Shown here: positions 1 to 6,226 of the stretch, one piece after another
Position numbering within the stretch: the first letter of the stretch is position 1
How the letters are laid out: the number at the start of each line of letters is the position of its first letter
Assembly: GCA_964566765.1 (NCBI GenBank)
Contig: CAZMJI010000062.1
Span: forward strand, 1 to 6,552
Length of the DNA stretch: 6,552 nucleotides
Source: Thioglobus_B sp964566765
GTDB taxonomy: Bacteria > Pseudomonadota > Gammaproteobacteria > PS1 > Pseudothioglobaceae
Direction: 5' to 3'
Program-made: the position numbers and the translations under genes
Notes under the pieces: generated by a model
Told to the model about the DNA's origin: nothing
Database searches by the model: none
The model's input: the letters and a program-made list of their open reading frames with translations, nothing else

Positions 1-22
1 TCGAGTCCGTGTGTCGGCACCA
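1..22 (+). tRNA. 3' end of a tRNA (partial, cut by window edge; Leu or Thr most likely)
   Basis: The first 22 bases fit the end of a tRNA from position 55 onward. They give the T-loop tail TCGAGT, a T-stem 3' strand CCGTG, an acceptor 3' strand TGTCGGC, discriminator A and an encoded CCA. The missing 5' end should therefore begin GCCGACA. The anticodon lies outside the window, so the amino acid cannot be read. From memory, gammaproteobacterial tRNA-Leu(CAA) and tRNA-Thr(TGT) have similar ends, which makes these the leading guesses. A hairpin terminator follows directly at 29-59, as expected for the last gene of a tRNA transcript. Confidence 0.82.
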
Positions 23-28
23 TACTCA

Positions 29-59
29 AAAAAACCCAAGCCAATGGCTTGGGTTTTTT
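29..59. terminator. Bidirectional intrinsic terminator between the tRNA and the regulator gene
   Basis: Bases 29-42 pair perfectly with 46-59, leaving a 3-nt loop (AAT). The core CCCAAGCC/GGCTTGGG is flanked by seven A's on the left (28-34) and six T's on the right (54-59). It therefore carries a U-tract for both directions: it can end the tRNA transcript from the left and the regulator transcript from the right, whose stop codon lies 24 bp away. Confidence 0.9.
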
Positions 60-83
60 ATGCTCTGGTGTTTGTGCGGGTCG

Positions 84-827
84 CTATTGGTGGATGCACT
101 GATTGGTGCCAAATGAAGAGCAGTCAGAACCGGTGACTTTGTCACAATAACGACACAACTCAGAGCCGTTGTCTAGCTTGATGGTCTTATTTTCCAGTTT
201 CACCCCTTCCTTTTTCAGCTCAGATAGTGCACGCGAGAACGATTCGGGTTTCATGCCCAGATAAGAGGCAATCAGCGCTTTAGAATAAGGCAGTTTAAAG
301 GTGTTGTTAATCTTAGCGTGTACCAAGTACCAGCCTACCTTCTCTTTGGCGGTTTTTAATTGCAACACTTCAGCACTTAGCATTAGTGCTTGTACGCTGT
401 CCGCTAAGAACTTTACAATGTTTAACGAGAACTGATGGCTTTTGCGCATAAAGTCGGCCACGTCATTGTCGTTAAAGTAGAAAATCGTGGTGTTTTTGAC
501 AAAGTCAGCAGCCACATCGTAGTACTGAGAAAAGTGCATGGGTGAAACCACACCGCGCTTATCAATGATCTTCAGTACAATCTCATCACCACGCTCATCA
601 ATCTTGCTAAGCTTAAACAAGCCGTCATAGCAAATATAGAGCTTAGAGTGTTCGGCTGCGTCAAAGGTGACCATTTCACCCTTGTGGTATTGTTTGACCT
701 GTACTTTGGCAAAGAAGTCTTCTAGCGCGTCTGACTCAATATTGTCAAACAAAGGCAGCTTTGATAAAAAGCCATGATAACGAGACAGGTGTTCTTTGCT
801 AGGGATCATGGTTGCGCATTCTATCAT
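84..827 (-). CDS. Crp/Fnr-family transcriptional regulator with a cysteine-rich C-terminal tail
   Basis: The product is a 247-residue DNA-binding regulator. An N-terminal cyclic-nucleotide-binding-like beta-roll (about residues 20-120) is followed by a long dimerisation helix (about 125-160) and a Crp-type winged helix-turn-helix (about 180-212; ALIASYLGMKPESFSRAL). The recognition helix holds E195, S198 and R199, the E-x-x-S-R pattern FNR uses to read TTGAT half-sites, and such a site lies just upstream at 855-868. It lacks the N-terminal cysteine cluster that ligates the [4Fe-4S] centre in classical FNR; the only early cysteine is C4. Instead, four cysteines sit in the last 23 residues (C225, C228, C236, C244). 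The sensed signal is unknown; Dnr/FixK-like regulators are the nearest functional analogues I can suggest. The ATG at 827 has an AGGG ribosome site 6 nt upstream. A second ATG at 809 (residue 7) has a weaker one. The gene is transcribed towards the terminator at 29-59. Confidence 0.9.
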   Translation of the reverse strand: MIECATMIPSKEHLSRYHGFLSKLPLFDNIESDALEDFFAKVQVKQYHKGEMVTFDAAEHSKLYICYDGLFKLSKIDERGDEIVLKIIDKRGVVSPMHFSQYYDVAADFVKNTTIFYFNDNDVADFMRKSHQFSLNIVKFLADSVQALMLSAEVLQLKTAKEKVGWYLVHAKINNTFKLPYSKALIASYLGMKPESFSRALSELKKEGVKLENKTIKLDNGSELCRYCDKVTGSDCSSFGTNQCIHQ

Positions 828-854
828 GAGTAGCCCTATTTTTTTTGCGTTTTC

Positions 855-868
855 TTGATCTGGGTCAA
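855..868. promoter_or_regulatory. FNR box (anaerobox) TTGAT-N4-GTCAA
   Basis: TTGATCTGGGTCAA matches the FNR/Anr consensus TTGAT-N4-ATCAA at nine of ten defined positions. Its centre (861.5) lies 41.5 bp upstream of the start expected from the -10 element at 891-896. That is the standard position for class II FNR activation. The same site is 28-41 bp upstream of the start codon of the divergent Crp/Fnr gene, so it could also control that gene, possibly by autorepression. Which protein binds, a classical FNR elsewhere in the genome or the neighbouring regulator, cannot be told from sequence. Confidence 0.8.
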
Positions 869-887
869 AGGATCAAAAAACCGCTAT

Positions 888-896
888 TGCTATAAT
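888..896 (+). promoter_or_regulatory. Extended -10 promoter reading rightwards, FNR class II architecture
   Basis: TGC-TATAAT is a perfect extended -10 (TGn plus the consensus hexamer at 891-896). There is no good -35; an FNR box occupies that position instead, as in activator-dependent class II promoters. The predicted start is near 903. The first sequence transcribed is the short RNA ending at the terminator at 949-984, not hemN directly. Confidence 0.75.
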
Positions 897-902
897 GGAA
901 TC

Positions 903-984
903 CTCTCCCCCGGGGCTAGCCATTAAACACTAGTCCCAACCCATTATCAAAAACCGCGTCATAGCCCTCTATACGCGGTTTTTT
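903..984 (+). ncRNA. Predicted anaerobically induced small RNA (or terminating hemN leader)
   Basis: The predicted RNA is about 82 nt, from the FNR-type promoter to the end of the terminator U-tract. The 5' arm is short, UC-rich and apparently unpaired (903-911, CTCTCCCCC). A first hairpin pairs 912-919 with 930-937, eight pairs including one G-U, around a 10-nt loop (920-929). A single-stranded spacer (938-948) contains CCCATTATC, and the terminator hairpin closes the 3' end. No convincing small ORF is present. This layout, a C/U-rich open seed, a middle stem and a terminator stem, is typical of trans-acting, Hfq-type bacterial sRNAs. FnrS in enterobacteria, AniS in Neisseria and PhrS in Pseudomonas show that FNR/Anr-driven sRNAs exist, but I see no obvious sequence identity to them. 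The alternative is an attenuator in the hemN leader. The start site is inferred. Confidence 0.55.
949..984 (+). terminator. Strong intrinsic terminator between the FNR promoter and hemN
   Basis: Bases 949-959 pair with 973-983 (AAAAACCGCGT with ACGCGGTTTTT). After one bulged C (960), four more pairs form between 961-964 (ATAG) and 969-972 (CTAT), with a CCCT tetraloop. A run of six T's (979-984) follows the GC-rich stem. It stands 19 nt before the hemN start codon, so any transcript from the promoter at 888-896 must pass it to express hemN. Confidence 0.88.
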
Positions 985-1003
985 ATTAGGATAAAATAGG
1001 CGC

Positions 1004-2365
1004 ATGAATCTATTTGACTTGGCACTGATTAAAAAATACGATCAATCAGGCCCTAGATACACCTCGTACCCAACGGCTAACAATTTTAGTGCGTTTAACC
1101 AAGCAGACTATGAGCAGCAGGTAGCACTCAGCAATGAGCGTGGCGGCCCGCTATCACTGTATGTGCATATTCCATTTTGCGACACTGTGTGTTTTTATTG
1201 CGGTTGTAACAAGGTAGTGACCAAGGATAAAACCAAGGCTGAGCCGTATCTGCAAGCTATTTTTAAAGAGATTGACAAACATGGTGCTTTGTTTGGCGCC
1301 TCTCGCACGGTAGAACAGATGCATTTTGGTGGCGGCACCCCAACCTTTTTATCCAACGAGCAGATTCTGCGTTTGAGTGAAAAACTGCAAAGCGCGTTTA
1401 ATTTTTCTGAATCAGGCGAATACAGCATCGAGATTGACCCAAGAGGCGTGGATGAATCTACCATTCAGGCGCTGGCTAAGGCTAGGTTTAATCGCATCAG
1501 TTTGGGTGTGCAAGATTTTAATGAAGACGTGCAAAAAGCGGTTAACCGCATTCAAAGCTTTGAGCAAACCAAGGCTGTGATCGATAGCGCACGCGCCAAC
1601 GGCTTTGAATCGGTCAGCATTGACCTAATCTACGGCCTGCCAAAACAATCGGTTGATACGTTTAAGACCACGCTAGACCAAGTAGCAGAGTTAAGACCCG
1701 ATCGCATTTCGCTATTTAACTATGCCCACCTGCCTACCTTGTTTAAGCCGCAGCGACGCATCAATGTGGATGAGTTGCCAAGTGCGGATGAAAAGCTGGA
1801 TATTTTTAAATATTCCATGGATCGTCTATTGGCACTGGGCTATGTCTATATTGGCATGGATCATTTTGCCTTGCCAGAGGATGAGCTGGCCTTAGCGCAA
1901 CAACAAGGTCAGTTGTATCGAAACTTCCAGGGCTATTCAACCCATGCGGATTGCGATATTGTCGGTATTGGCCTGAGCTCCATCGGTCAAGTGGGCGACA
2001 GCTTCTCGCAAAACGAGAAAAACCTTGAGCAGTACTATCAGGCGTTGGAAGCAGAGCAGCTGCCAATTATCCGAGGCCAGCGCATTGATACCGAAGACAA
2101 GATTCGTCGCGCGGTGATCATGGATTTGATCTGCCACTTTAGACTGAATTTTGCTAAGATTGAGCAACAGTTTGATTTATCCTTTGCCGAGCATTTTGAG
2201 AATGAGTTGTTGAACTTACAAGAGATGGCTGATGATGGGCTAATCACTCTAGATCAAGACGGCATTGTGGTGATGGATCGCGGCCGTTTGCTGATTCGTA
2301 ACATTTGCATGGTGTTTGACACCTATCTGGCCACCAGTACCGCGCAGTTCTCTAAAACAATTTAA
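1004..2365 (+). CDS. hemN: Oxygen-independent coproporphyrinogen III oxidase (radical SAM)
   Basis: This cytoplasmic enzyme decarboxylates two propionates of coproporphyrinogen III to give protoporphyrinogen IX in haem synthesis without oxygen, using S-adenosylmethionine and a [4Fe-4S] cluster. The 453 residues match the usual HemN length (about 457). Near the N-terminus is GPRYTSYPTA (16-25), then YVHIPFC with Y53 and H55. The radical-SAM cluster motif C59-x3-C63-x2-C66 follows, with the extra C68 typical of true HemN rather than HemW. GGGTP is at 109-113, followed by EIDPRG, SLGVQDF and DLIYGLP. The ATG at 1004 has AGGA at 988-991 (spacing 12) and a closer AGG at 998-1000, so the ribosome site is not ideal. 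The FNR box upstream suits an anaerobic enzyme, but a terminator lies between. A -10-like TAAAAT at 992-997 would start transcription at or next to the ATG. The 3' end overlaps lolA tail-to-tail by 14 bp. Confidence 0.97.
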   Translation: MNLFDLALIKKYDQSGPRYTSYPTANNFSAFNQADYEQQVALSNERGGPLSLYVHIPFCDTVCFYCGCNKVVTKDKTKAEPYLQAIFKEIDKHGALFGASRTVEQMHFGGGTPTFLSNEQILRLSEKLQSAFNFSESGEYSIEIDPRGVDESTIQALAKARFNRISLGVQDFNEDVQKAVNRIQSFEQTKAVIDSARANGFESVSIDLIYGLPKQSVDTFKTTLDQVAELRPDRISLFNYAHLPTLFKPQRRINVDELPSADEKLDIFKYSMDRLLALGYVYIGMDHFALPEDELALAQQQGQLYRNFQGYSTHADCDIVGIGLSSIGQVGDSFSQNEKNLEQYYQALEAEQLPIIRGQRIDTEDKIRRAVIMDLICHFRLNFAKIEQQFDLSFAEHFENELLNLQEMADDGLITLDQDGIVVMDRGRLLIRNICMVFDTYLATSTAQFSKTI

Positions 2366-2939
2366 TCAGATCAAACCCTGCGGGTATGCTCGGTTGTAGT
2401 TGTTGCGGATCAACCTCGGGATCAATCAGTAGATTATCAAGTCGAACCAGAACAGTTTGTTCCAAAGCATTGGTATGACGAATGGCGTGTAAACGACCCG
2501 CTTGAAAGCCAAAACTAAGCTGTTCACTGGCGCGATACCAATCAATGTCTTGATGGCTGTGTGAATACTCGGGTAAGACCTCTAGTGTCTCTGGCGAGCG
2601 AGCCAACCAATAGATCGGTGTGTTATCCATGGTCTCTAGTGAGCGCTGCGAGACTTGTTCTAGTTCGTGGTCAATCAAATACAGTTGCTGCTCATTGAGT
2701 AGTAGCACCTGTTGACTGGGGTTGGTGGTTTGCCAGCGCAGACGTCCAGGACGAACAAATATCAGCTTGCCTTGGCTGCTCTCCAGTTGTCGATTTTGCG
2801 CATCTAATAGCACTTGATGAAAGTCGGCACTGAGCGACTCGAATGCAGAGAAGAAGCGGGCAAAATCATTCGCCTGTGCGTTGCTGACGCTAAACACCAG
2901 AGCGATTGCCAGTAAGCCCAGCCTGCTCCTAAGTGTCAT
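2352..2939 (-). CDS. lolA: Outer-membrane lipoprotein carrier protein LolA
   Basis: LolA is the periplasmic chaperone that takes lipoproteins released by LolCDE and hands them to LolB at the outer membrane. From the ATG at 2939 the product is 195 residues, near the family norm (about 200). Residues 1-23 form a Sec signal peptide (R4 and R6, hydrophobic core, cleavage likely after AQA). The mature part has the family pattern: FHQVLLDAQ (40-48), SSQGKLIFVRPGRLRW (54-69, with the conserved RP..RW segment), then a stretch with LYLID and LEQVSQRSL. The C-terminus GFDLIKLF is also typical. An in-frame TTG at 2945 would add two residues; I prefer the ATG, though neither start has a strong ribosome site. 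The start lies inside the end of ftsK (11 bp overlap), so translation is probably coupled. The gene ends within the hemN 3' end. Confidence 0.93.
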   Translation of the reverse strand: MTLRSRLGLLAIALVFSVSNAQANDFARFFSAFESLSADFHQVLLDAQNRQLESSQGKLIFVRPGRLRWQTTNPSQQVLLLNEQQLYLIDHELEQVSQRSLETMDNTPIYWLARSPETLEVLPEYSHSHQDIDWYRASEQLSFGFQAGRLHAIRHTNALEQTVLVRLDNLLIDPEVDPQQLQPSIPAGFDLIKLF

Positions 2940-5223
2940 GATCAATCGGCTCAGGCGCTAAAACCTGGCGATTGCCAGCACTGTTCATTGGGCTGACCAC
3001 GCCCGCGGCTTCCATGTCTTCAATAATGCGAGCAGCGCGGTTGTAGCCGATGCGCATGCGACGTTGCAGGCTAGAGATAGAAGCGCGTCTACTTGAGGTC
3101 ACGATTTGTACCGCCTCATCATACAGCGGATCCATCTCGCCCGAGATACCAGCGCCACCAGATTCCACGCCTTCATGTGCCTCACCCGATTCGCTATGTG
3201 CATTTAGTACGCCATCTAGGTAGTTAACTTCAGAGCCTGCTTTTAAGAAGGCTACCACGCGGGCAATTTCGTCATCAGCAACAAAGGCGCCGTGCACACG
3301 GGTTAGGTGTGAGATGCCCGGGGTCATATATAACATGTCACCCATGCCCAGCAGTTGTTCGGCACCACCTTGATCCAAGATGGTGCGCGAGTCCACTTTA
3401 GAGGATACCTTGAAGGCCACGCGAGTCGGTACGTTGGATTTAATCAGACCGGTGATAACGTCAACACTTGGACGCTGAGTGGCAATAATTAGGTGGATAC
3501 CCGCAGCCCTGGCTTTTTGTGCCAAGCGTACAATCAGCGCTTCTACGCGCTTGGCTTTGGCACGGTCTTCCTGCTGCAGGGCGCCAAGCATGTCTGCATA
3601 CTCATCAATCACCAGCATAATCAGCGGCAGTGGCTCTAGCTCTGGCGCGCTTTCGCCTTCGGCTGCGGTATTTGGGTTAAAGCTTGGGTCTAGTAGTGGC
3701 TCGCCCTTGGCTTTGGCAGCTTTAAGCTTTTCGTTAAAGCCGTCGATGTTGCGTACGCCAAATTTAGCCAGTAGCGAGTAGCGGCGCTCCATCTCGTTCA
3801 CACACCACCACAGCGCCGAGGCGGCTTGGTTCATATCGGTGATCACTGGGGTTAATAGGTGCGGGATGTCAGCATAGATGGCCAGCTCAACAATCTTAGG
3901 GTCGATCATAATGATGCGCACCTGGTCTGGCTTGGCCTTATATAGCACGCTGAGCACCATGGCGTTTAGACCCACCGATTTACCCATGCCGGTGGCACCG
4001 GCTACTAGTAGGTGTGGCATTTTCGCCAGATTGGCAATCACTGGCAGGCCATTGATGTCTTTACCCAGTCCCATGGTCAGCATCGACTCAGAGTTGGCAA
4101 AGGCTTCTGAGGCCAGCACTTCTTTAAGACTGATGGTTTCGCGAACCGCATTGGGAATCTCCAGGCCAATTACTGGCTTACCTGGAATCACGTCCACAAT
4201 ACGCACGCTTTCCACCAGTAGGGCGCGTGCTAAGTCTTTGTCCAGGTTCATGATTTGTGACACTTTCACCCCAGGCGCTAGCGAGATCTCGAACTGGGTG
4301 ACCACCGGGCCTGGTGTGACCGCGGTGATGGCGACATCAAAACCAAAGTCTTTGAGTTTTTCCTCGACTTGGGCTGACATGTCTTCTAAGTCCGATTTGG
4401 AGTAACCCTGGCCCGAGTTGCTGGCTTCATTCAGTAGGTCTAAACCAGGTAGGCCACTGACCGCAGCGGTATTAAATAAATTAGATGAGGCGCGCTTATT
4501 GATCACCTTTTTGGCAGTTTCTTGGACCTTGTCAGCCACCTTTTTCTCAGTTTTAGGCTTGATGGGTTTGGCCACCACCGGTGCTTTGGGCTTTTGTGCC
4601 TGTTTGGCCTTGGCGTCAAGACGTTTTTGTTTGGCCTTAGCAAGCCAGGCCAATAGTTTGTTTTTACTTTGTACCAATACACTGATCCAAGAGACACCAA
4701 CCAGGGTTGAGTAGCTGAGCATGATAATCGCCAGATAGACAATCATCGAGGCTGCGCCAAACAGCACACCAAAATACTCATGCATGCCCAGACCGATAAA
4801 GCCGCCTGCTGGGCCATTGTTGTCTAAGTTTTGCGTTAACAGCGCCGCAGAGAAGGCCACCAAGGCCACAAAGGCCAAATTCTTAATCACCAAGGTTGAT
4901 CGTGAAGGCTTGTCTTGCAAAGCTTGGCGATGGATGCGCCAACCCAGGGTCATCAGGCCAGCTGGCAGCAGATAAGCGCTATAACCAAAGATAGACAGAG
5001 AAATGTCGCTCAAGTAGGCGCCAAATACACCGGCCAAGTTTTGCACCGGTTCAGACAAAACCACATCGCCCGACCAAGGGTTCTCACCTGCTGAGTAGCT
5101 GAGTAGCGCGAATAAATACACCAAGCCTGTGGCAAATAACACGATAAATAAAATCTCGCTAGACGCTTTGGTGCGCACTTTGCGCGTGGTTTTTTTAGCG
5201 CTTGGTTTGTTATTCTTTTTCAA
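2929..5223 (-). CDS. ftsK: DNA translocase FtsK
   Basis: FtsK is a septal, membrane-anchored hexameric dsDNA pump that clears chromosome ends from the division site and activates XerCD at dif. The 764 residues are far shorter than E. coli FtsK (1329) because the linker is short. The order is: basic N-terminus (1-20); four or five membrane segments (about 23-43, 65-97, 110-131, 145-185); a Lys/Ala/Pro-rich linker (about 188-245); the alpha/beta motor with Walker A GATGMGKS (409-416) and Walker B LIMLVIDEY (534-542); ATQRPSVDVITGLIKSN; and a gamma winged-helix domain (about 697-757) that reads KOPS sequences. The start is TTG at 5223. I see no ribosome site before it and no better ATG; GTG at codon 16 is an alternative. 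It shares a 52-bp gap with divergent trxB and overlaps lolA downstream. The Walker A differs from the E. coli GTTGSGKS but keeps the essential Gly, Lys and Ser. Confidence 0.96.
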   Translation of the reverse strand: MKKNNKPSAKKTTRKVRTKASSEILFIVLFATGLVYLFALLSYSAGENPWSGDVVLSEPVQNLAGVFGAYLSDISLSIFGYSAYLLPAGLMTLGWRIHRQALQDKPSRSTLVIKNLAFVALVAFSAALLTQNLDNNGPAGGFIGLGMHEYFGVLFGAASMIVYLAIIMLSYSTLVGVSWISVLVQSKNKLLAWLAKAKQKRLDAKAKQAQKPKAPVVAKPIKPKTEKKVADKVQETAKKVINKRASSNLFNTAAVSGLPGLDLLNEASNSGQGYSKSDLEDMSAQVEEKLKDFGFDVAITAVTPGPVVTQFEISLAPGVKVSQIMNLDKDLARALLVESVRIVDVIPGKPVIGLEIPNAVRETISLKEVLASEAFANSESMLTMGLGKDINGLPVIANLAKMPHLLVAGATGMGKSVGLNAMVLSVLYKAKPDQVRIIMIDPKIVELAIYADIPHLLTPVITDMNQAASALWWCVNEMERRYSLLAKFGVRNIDGFNEKLKAAKAKGEPLLDPSFNPNTAAEGESAPELEPLPLIMLVIDEYADMLGALQQEDRAKAKRVEALIVRLAQKARAAGIHLIIATQRPSVDVITGLIKSNVPTRVAFKVSSKVDSRTILDQGGAEQLLGMGDMLYMTPGISHLTRVHGAFVADDEIARVVAFLKAGSEVNYLDGVLNAHSESGEAHEGVESGGAGISGEMDPLYDEAVQIVTSSRRASISSLQRRMRIGYNRAARIIEDMEAAGVVSPMNSAGNRQVLAPEPIDHDT

Positions 5224-5236
5224 GGTGGTTTATAAT
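5207..5236 (+). promoter_or_regulatory. Probable sigma-70 promoter for trxB
   Basis: TTGTTA (5207-5212) and a perfect TATAAT (5231-5236) are separated by 18 bp and point towards trxB, with a start expected near 5243. The -35 and spacer overlap the first codons of the divergent ftsK, so the two genes share control DNA. On the - strand the same AT-rich patch offers TATAAA (5234-5229) as a -10 candidate for ftsK. That would place the ftsK transcript start at or next to its TTG codon. Confidence 0.55.
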
Positions 5237-5275
5237 GATTTGAGTTTTGTATAAGTATAAAGGATTGATGTATTT

Positions 5276-6226
5276 ATGAGTGAAAATAAGCACTGTAAAG
5301 TATTGATTGTGGGCTCAGGTCCAGCGGGTTATTCAGCGGCAGTTTATGCGGCAAGAGCCAATCTAAGCCCGGTGATTGTGAGCGGTTTGGAGCAGGGTGG
5401 ACAGTTAATGACCACCACTGAGGTAGACAACTGGCCAGGCGACAATGATGGCGTTCAAGGCCCAGATCTGATGGAGCGCATGAAAAAACATGCCGAGCGT
5501 TTTAACACCGAGATTATCAATGATTACATTACCTCGGTGGATTTCTCCAAGCGTCCATTTACCTTAAATGGCGGTAGTACTACCTACACGGCTGACGCGG
5601 TGATTATTGCCACTGGCGCATCAGCACGCTACTTAGGCCTGGAGTCTGAAGAGGCGTTTAAGGGTCGAGGTGTCTCCGCCTGTGCAACCTGTGATGGCTT
5701 TTTCTATCGCGGACAAAAGGTTGCCGTGGTTGGCGGTGGTAACACAGCGGTTGAAGAAGCGCTGTTCTTATCTAATATTGCCGATCATGTTACCGTGGTT
5801 CATCGTCGAGACAAATTCTCGAGTGAAAAGATCTTGGCGGATCAATTGATCGAGAAGTCAAAAACTGGCAACATCAGCATTGAGTGGAATCACAACCTAG
5901 ATGAGGTGCTGGGCGATGACATGGGTGTGACCGGACTGCGTCTAAAAGACAATGACGGCAACAGCAAAGAAATCGATGTGCACGGCGTGTTTATTGCCAT
6001 TGGCCATAAGCCAAATACCGATGTGTTTGCCGGTCAAGTGGAGATGGAGCATGGTTATATCACCGTTCAGAGCGGTCGTGCAGGCAATGCAACCCAAACT
6101 TCAGTACCAGGCGTATTTGCGGCTGGTGATGTGGCCGACCACATTTATCGCCAAGCCATTACCTCGGCAGGCTCTGGCTGTATGGCTGCGCTAGATGCTG
6201 AGCGCTTCTTGGAGAGCAATGACTAA
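5276..6226 (+). CDS. trxB: Thioredoxin reductase (NADPH), TrxB
   Basis: TrxB is a cytoplasmic flavoprotein that uses NADPH and FAD to reduce thioredoxin, supplying electrons for ribonucleotide reductase, peroxide defence and protein thiol repair. The 316 residues match the low-molecular-weight bacterial class. The FAD dinucleotide-binding motif GSGPAG is at 13-18, with AAVYAARANL after it. The redox-active pair CATC is at 136-139, inside SACATCDGFF. The NADPH motif GGGNTA is at 153-158, with HRRDKF at 176-181. The second FAD motif GVFAAGDVAD is at 279-288. The ATG at 5276 has AAAGGA at 5259-5264, 11 nt away, slightly long but the best choice. A sigma-70-like promoter lies at 5207-5236. The stop overlaps the start of the next small gene (ATGACTAA). 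Confidence 0.97.
   Translation: MSENKHCKVLIVGSGPAGYSAAVYAARANLSPVIVSGLEQGGQLMTTTEVDNWPGDNDGVQGPDLMERMKKHAERFNTEIINDYITSVDFSKRPFTLNGGSTTYTADAVIIATGASARYLGLESEEAFKGRGVSACATCDGFFYRGQKVAVVGGGNTAVEEALFLSNIADHVTVVHRRDKFSSEKILADQLIEKSKTGNISIEWNHNLDEVLGDDMGVTGLRLKDNDGNSKEIDVHGVFIAIGHKPNTDVFAGQVEMEHGYITVQSGRAGNATQTSVPGVFAAGDVADHIYRQAITSAGSGCMAALDAERFLESND

Noticed and set aside
871..876. A second GATCAA half-site just after the FNR box
   Set aside because: No matching TTGAT partner lies at the right distance, so it is not a second box.
2940..2945. TTG at 2945 as the lolA start
   Set aside because: An ATG two codons later gives an equally good signal peptide and is the more usual start. The choice changes only two residues.
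3878..4405. A 175-codon open frame on the + strand, opposite ftsK
   Set aside because: It lies wholly inside the conserved FtsK motor region, mirrors its codons and has no recognisable domain. Other open frames opposite ftsK and hemN were dropped for the same reason.
409..5223. CRISPR arrays, insertion sequences or tandem repeats
   Set aside because: I found no repeated units, inverted terminal repeats or transposase-like proteins on reading through the window.
6211..6216. GGAGAG before the small membrane gene is exactly complementary to CTCTCC (903-908) of the predicted sRNA
   Set aside because: Only six bases match, and GGAGAG is a common ribosome-site sequence. A chance match is likely, so I do not claim a target.
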